Part shown: positions 59,700-64,000 of the stretch, piece by piece
How positions within the stretch are numbered: position 1 is the first letter of the stretch
Layout of the letters: the number at the start of each line of letters is the position of its first letter
Assembly: GCF_030272615.1 (NCBI RefSeq)
Contig: NC_081414.1
Coordinates: forward strand, 818,534,396 to 818,598,395
Reading direction: 5' to 3'
DNA: 64,000 nucleotides
Source of the DNA: Cryptomeria japonica
Lineage: Eukaryota; Streptophyta; Pinopsida; Cupressales; Cupressaceae
Notes under the pieces: model-generated
The model's input: the letters and a program-made list of their open reading frames with translations, nothing else
Told to the model about the DNA's origin: nothing
Database searches by the model: none
Translations under genes and position numbers: made by a program

Positions 59700-59900
59700 G
59701 TAGGGGTCTGTGTCGCACTTTAGGCTAACAATGTTTGTTCTGGACGGAAGGGTCATGACCAGAACGTTTTCGAGTGAAACACCCTTGCCCTATATAAGAG
59801 CCAAAATCTGCCCAAGCCCCTCATTTTGCATTGAGCGGCTTGGAGTTGAGCAGGAGGGCGCAAAAATTCCCAGAGATCCAGCCGGAAGGGTTTCGGTGGT
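59700..59900 (+). promoter_or_regulatory. Promoter-like segment with a 5' splice site
   Basis: A TATA box, TATATAAG (59791-59798), lies in GC-rich DNA and is followed ~100 bases later by a consensus donor, GGTG|GTAAGTACC (59898/59899). A small palindrome, GTTCTGGACGG-CCAGAAC, lies ~40 bases before the TATA box. This could be the start of a gene or of an LTR transcript. Downstream lies only T-rich DNA, a microsatellite and a giant LTR, so no matching second exon can be named. Confidence 0.35.
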
Positions 59901-60089
59901 AAGTACCTTTTTTTTTTTCAATGTATTTATTTTATCATATTAATTTATATAGTTTTTTTTTTTTAAATAGTTTTTAATAGAAAATTAACTTTCTGATAGT
60001 AAATTGGTTTTTTTATTAAGTTTTTAAAAATAGTTACAATTTTTTTTTTTTTTTTGTATTTATTCTATCATATTAGTTTAGAATATTAG

Positions 60090-60200
60090 AAAATAAATAC
60101 ATGCATGTACATAAATACACACATACATACAAATACATACACATACATACATACATACATACATATCTACACACATACATACAAACCTACATACATACAT
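60090..60200 (+). repeat. (ACAT)n microsatellite, left part
   Basis: Irregular ACAT/ACATAC units that continue at 63843-64000 on the far side of the inserted LTR. Confidence 0.9.
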
Positions 60201-60299
60201 TGTAATAACCCACCATAATTAGCTTGACAAAATTGACCATTCTTTTTTGTTTTGTTTAATTTAATCATTATGTTTGATTCAATCACATACTCTGGGCAT

Positions 60300-60449
60300 C
60301 CATCCATTTGGATTAGGTATTCATCCATCCGGGATGAGTATCTAACCATACGGGTTAGGCATTTGTCCATACGGGACATAAGATTTCATCTATCCAATAC
60401 AATATAGGCATCTACCCATACGGGGTAGGCATCTATCCAATAGGGATAG
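60300..60449 (-). repeat. Palindrome array of LTR copy B
   Basis: Units on the plus strand: TCATCCATCCGGGATGA (60321-60337), CTAACCATACGGGTTAG (60342-60358), TGTCCATACGGGACA (60364-60378), a broken one keeping CTAT/ATAG (60390-60407), CTACCCATACGGGGTAG (60412-60428) and CTATCCAATAGGGATAG (60433-60449). The series and the stem of each unit match copy A in reverse order. Confidence 0.9.
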
Positions 60450-62069
60450 GAGGTGCTCTGGCCAGAGACTTAGACTCATCGGGACCATTTGGGTCCTGAG
60501 CCACTCACTAAGTACTACACTCTTCTAACAGAAGTGCACTGAGGTCGCCGTCCTTAGGAGTAATTAAATAACATAATACAAGCTTGAATTCCGCCTCAGA
60601 ATTTGGCTTAAAGCCTCGAGAAGTCAAGCGAATCCATACGGGATTCCTTCCGAGTATGCATTGAATTACTTTTTTCCATTTTAATTATCTTTCAAATTAG
60701 GATTCTATTCAATCCTTCTATACCAAGCCTAGACCCCACCCATGAACGCCTGAGTATGAGGGACAACTCCGTCCCAAGACTGCCTGCATACCCACTTTGG
60801 CACGAGATTAAGGCGTAAAGTATGTAGTTCTATTTTCTACTCTATGGTTTGATGTAAACTGATTAGTGGGTATGCAACCCTTTCTAGGGTCAATGTCCCA
60901 GACAATTTCTCTGCGGTTGCTACCCACAAAGGTAGCGCTTAAGCAAAGGCTCAAAATGGCCTATTGCTTGTGGCCTAAAAACACTAGATCCTAATTCTTA
61001 GCATAAGCATCACCCTTGACAAATTGTCAATCGACAACAAATCTTCGAGATTAAATCAATTTCATAAAAGCATTTCACTCAACATCCCTATAGGGGTTTA
61101 CTATAGTTTAACTCAGCGGATGAAAGATTGTTTTAGAATTATCTTATTAAATTATCGATCCAAGGGGGATTACCCACCCCTTGGATTTTAACTTCCAAGT
61201 GTCCCTTATTAGTCCTCGATTATTTATAGGGACGATGCCATAGACGTTGCTGATGTAGCTTTATTAGGCGTTAAGTGCAGTAGTTCAACACGACAGCATT
61301 ACCCGTAAGCGTGACCCAGAGGCACCGTATATACCGAACGCTACTAGGTTTTGGTTTCCATCTTCCTTTATTTAGTTTTCTAACTAAGAAGCTATGAAAA
61401 CATCATGCTTGAAAATAATTACTAATTGAACGTGCATAATTTTAATTGATTGAAATAACTACTTGATGAATTACGTAGAATAAAAACCATAACTTGAAAT
61501 ATAACTTGCATATTAATAATTACATGTGTACTTGCATGGAGATGATAACGTCAATAAATGTAGTTAATCCATAAGTAATTTGCATGATATAAGAATAGTG
61601 TAACTTGTGTGCATGATTAAGCAATCCAAAAATAGTGATTAATTTAGGCATTCAATTCAAATCATATTAATGTGAATTAATTGCTAAAGGCCAACTAAGT
61701 GCCCCAATGGATCTTAAATGGATTGAATAACTCTAATTAAAATAATTTGATATAATATAATTTACGAATATAAAATTTACGAAGAATAAATTAATTATGA
61801 ATTTACTACACAATAATCCCCAATATTTATAAATTTTTCTAAGTTAAAATCAACAACTTAAAATTTATACTAAGGAAAGAATTAACATTTCCTAAATTGC
61901 AATTATTAACAATTAAACTTAAAATTTAAACTAAAATAATCAATCAATTAACTTAAAATTTAACCCAAAGTAATTACTAAAAATTCCAAATTGCAATTTA
62001 AAAAGAATATATATATATAAAAAACTAACTAACAAATAAAATAAGCAATTTTTTTTTTGTTTTAATAGT

Positions 62070-62290
62070 AAATAGGGGGGAGGGCGGGGGGTGGTGGGGA
62101 CCACGGGTCCCATCACCCCTGCGGTCTTACATGCGCAATCCTGCAAGGTTGAGGGGACACCGTGGGCCCCTCCACTCCCCTGCAGCCACTGTTGTGATAG
62201 TGACCACAGGAGTAGTGGAGGTACCACTGCCCCCCCCCCGACGGTTACATTAACCGCCTCCCCTACACGCCATCCGCTATTCATTCAAAA
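62070..62290. repeat. GC-rich island in LTR copy B with G-run cluster
   Basis: Bases 62075-62099 hold four G runs close together on the plus strand and could form a G-quadruplex. The whole block is strongly GC-rich amid DNA of very low GC content. Copy A has the matching block at 35495-35670. Confidence 0.7.
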
Positions 62291-62353
62291 ATTATTTTCG
62301 GAGACCGTGTCATTATAATCACTTTGCAACATTAATATATTTTAATATTCAAA

Positions 62354-62475
<122 letters not shown>

Positions 62476-62599
62476 TACATTCCCAATTATTTAATGATAT
62501 AAACAAAAAGAATATTTATTTATGAAAATAAGAACATGAATAAAATAGATAACAGAGGTAGGTAATTGCTTTAGATTGATTTTTCAGTAAACAGGAGAT

Positions 62600-63020
62600 T
62601 AATATTTACAGAGAGAGAGAGAGTTTATTCCAGCATTCACAGGGAGGAAGTTTATTTCCAGATTTCACAGGGAGAGAGTTTATTCAACTAATATTCACAG
62701 AGATTCAACTAATATTCACAGAGATTCAACCAATATTCATAGAGAGATTTTATTCAAGTCATTTCATAGAGAGATTTTTTTTAACTAATATTCATAGAGA
62801 TTCAACTTATATTCACAGAGATTCAACCAATATTCACAGAGATTCAACCAATATTCATAGATAGATTTTATTCAACTCATTTCACAGAGAGATTTTTATT
62901 TAACTAATATTCACAGAGATTCAACTAATATTCACAGAGAGATTTTATTTAACTAATATTCACAGAGAGATTTTATTTAACTAATATTCATAGAGAGATT
63001 TTATTTATTCATTCACAGAG
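62600..63020. repeat. Short tandem repeats, AATATTCACAGAGA type
   Basis: A ~14-bp word (AATATTCACAGAGA) is joined with ATTCAACT or GATTTTATTTAACT spacers in about a dozen imperfect units. In copy A the corresponding zone (34740-35200) has only scattered TCTGTGAATA words, so the array expanded in copy B. Confidence 0.85.
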
Positions 63021-63842
63021 AGAGAGAGATTTATTTATTTTTATATTCAATATCATCTAAGAGAAAACAGAAAAGCAAAAATGTGATTTTCTACCTTTTA
63101 AATAGATTAAATAAGATATGCAAGAGAAATCTGCATTTGTATTTAAAAAGAGAAGGAATCATATCACTGCATTTCTTTAAAGAAAACAAAAATAGATTTT
63201 TCTTCCTATCCAGCAATTGAGAAATGATTTCTTCAGAATACTATATTCAACCAAAGAATCTAGAAACTATATATTTTGATAATACAAATTCCTCATATGA
63301 TAAAAGGAGAGAACTTGGTTTACTGAAGCTCGAAGTTGAATCCTCTAGCTATCCTTTGATCCTCCTTGCAACTTGAGAGAGATCCTTCAAACAACAACTT
63401 AAAAATCCTACAACAAAATGAGACTACCAAAGGAAAACCTGGGAATTTCTTTTCAAAACATAATCAACTCCCTTCTTTGAAACTTGCATACAATATTATA
63501 AGAAAAATCCCTCCATTCCACTATCTAGAAAATTTAATTAAAAAGGAGATTCTTTTCCAATATTGGACTTCATGTAAATTGATTAAACTTAGTGGGGGAG
63601 TTACATGCAAGGTGGTGGAGAATCCTCTAGAAGCTTCTTATTCTTCCAACAACATGTGCCATAATTGGGAGTGGAAAATAAATAAATAAAAATAATGCCT
63701 TTTGAATTATATTCTCCAAGTGTGTGTGTGTGTGTGTTCATTTTATTCTTTTATAACATTTATTCAATCATTTTAAGTAGTTTAACTAAAATATAATAGA
63801 ATTGTATTTTAAATCCAAAAGTGATAAAGGAGGGTTGTGACA

Positions 63843-64000
63843 TGCATACACATACATACACATACATACATACCTACCTACATACATACATACACATACA
63901 TACAAACCTACATACAAACATACACAAACATACATACATACCTACATGTACATACACATACATAAATACATACACATACATACACATACATACATAAATA
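63843..64000 (+). repeat. (ACAT)n microsatellite, right part
   Basis: Continuation of the 60090-60200 array after the LTR; it reaches the window edge. Confidence 0.9.

Overview
The window is nuclear DNA from a seed plant with a large, repeat-choked genome. One convincing protein gene was found in 64 kb, and almost everything else that can be identified is a transposable element or its remains. Low gene density, AT-rich spacers, plant-type LINEs, Ty1/copia and Ty3/gypsy-type LTRs, hAT elements and a tRNA-like SINE all point to a plant. A gymnosperm (conifer-like) source is my best guess, but that is inference only.

Left part (1-25 kb). A decayed LINE on the minus strand runs off the left edge (endonuclease start near 0.5 kb, zinc knuckle at 1.9 kb). 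A GC-richer block at 2.2-3.4 kb looks like a ruined RNA-binding-protein copy plus organelle-like DNA. Next come a short solo LTR (5601-6170), a SINE with target duplication (8363-8646), a hAT element nested in a MITE (10542-11180), a 3.9-kb solo LTR carrying a ~190-bp tandem array of hairpins (13641-17513), and a second hAT element with a perfect 8-bp target duplication (18656-19008). Several old tandem duplications fill the rest.

Gene (25989-28275, minus strand). This is a two-RRM protein of the UBA2 (UBP1-associated protein 2) type. I predict one coding intron, a 24-residue triplicated segment and a Gln/Pro-rich C-terminal exon. Retaining the intron would end the protein at 387 instead of 585 residues.

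Right part (31-64 kb). The elements here are nested and can be untangled by their target duplications. A minus-strand LINE is split by a 12.25-kb Ty1/copia element (38190-50440, duplication AAAGA). That element is itself interrupted by a 3.4-kb non-autonomous LTR element in its protease region (41767-45188, TTCTC) and a solo LTR in gag (46233-46657, ATTAG). The LINE is also broken by a 3.5-kb solo LTR (33918-37446, AAGAA). A second copy of that LTR lies inverted at 60201-63842 inside an ACAT microsatellite. A 5.0-kb solo LTR fills 52659-57627 (ATTTA). A long foldback element lies at 31626-33620.

Most unusual signal. The 3.5-kb LTR family carries a row of 15-18-bp palindromes that share one core (CC-CGTAT-GG), while their flanking stem bases differ from unit to unit and remain complementary. 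The 3.9-kb LTR carries a different hairpin, repeated about ten times. In both cases fold seems to be conserved rather than sequence. Boundaries given to the base rest on target duplications I could read; others are approximate.
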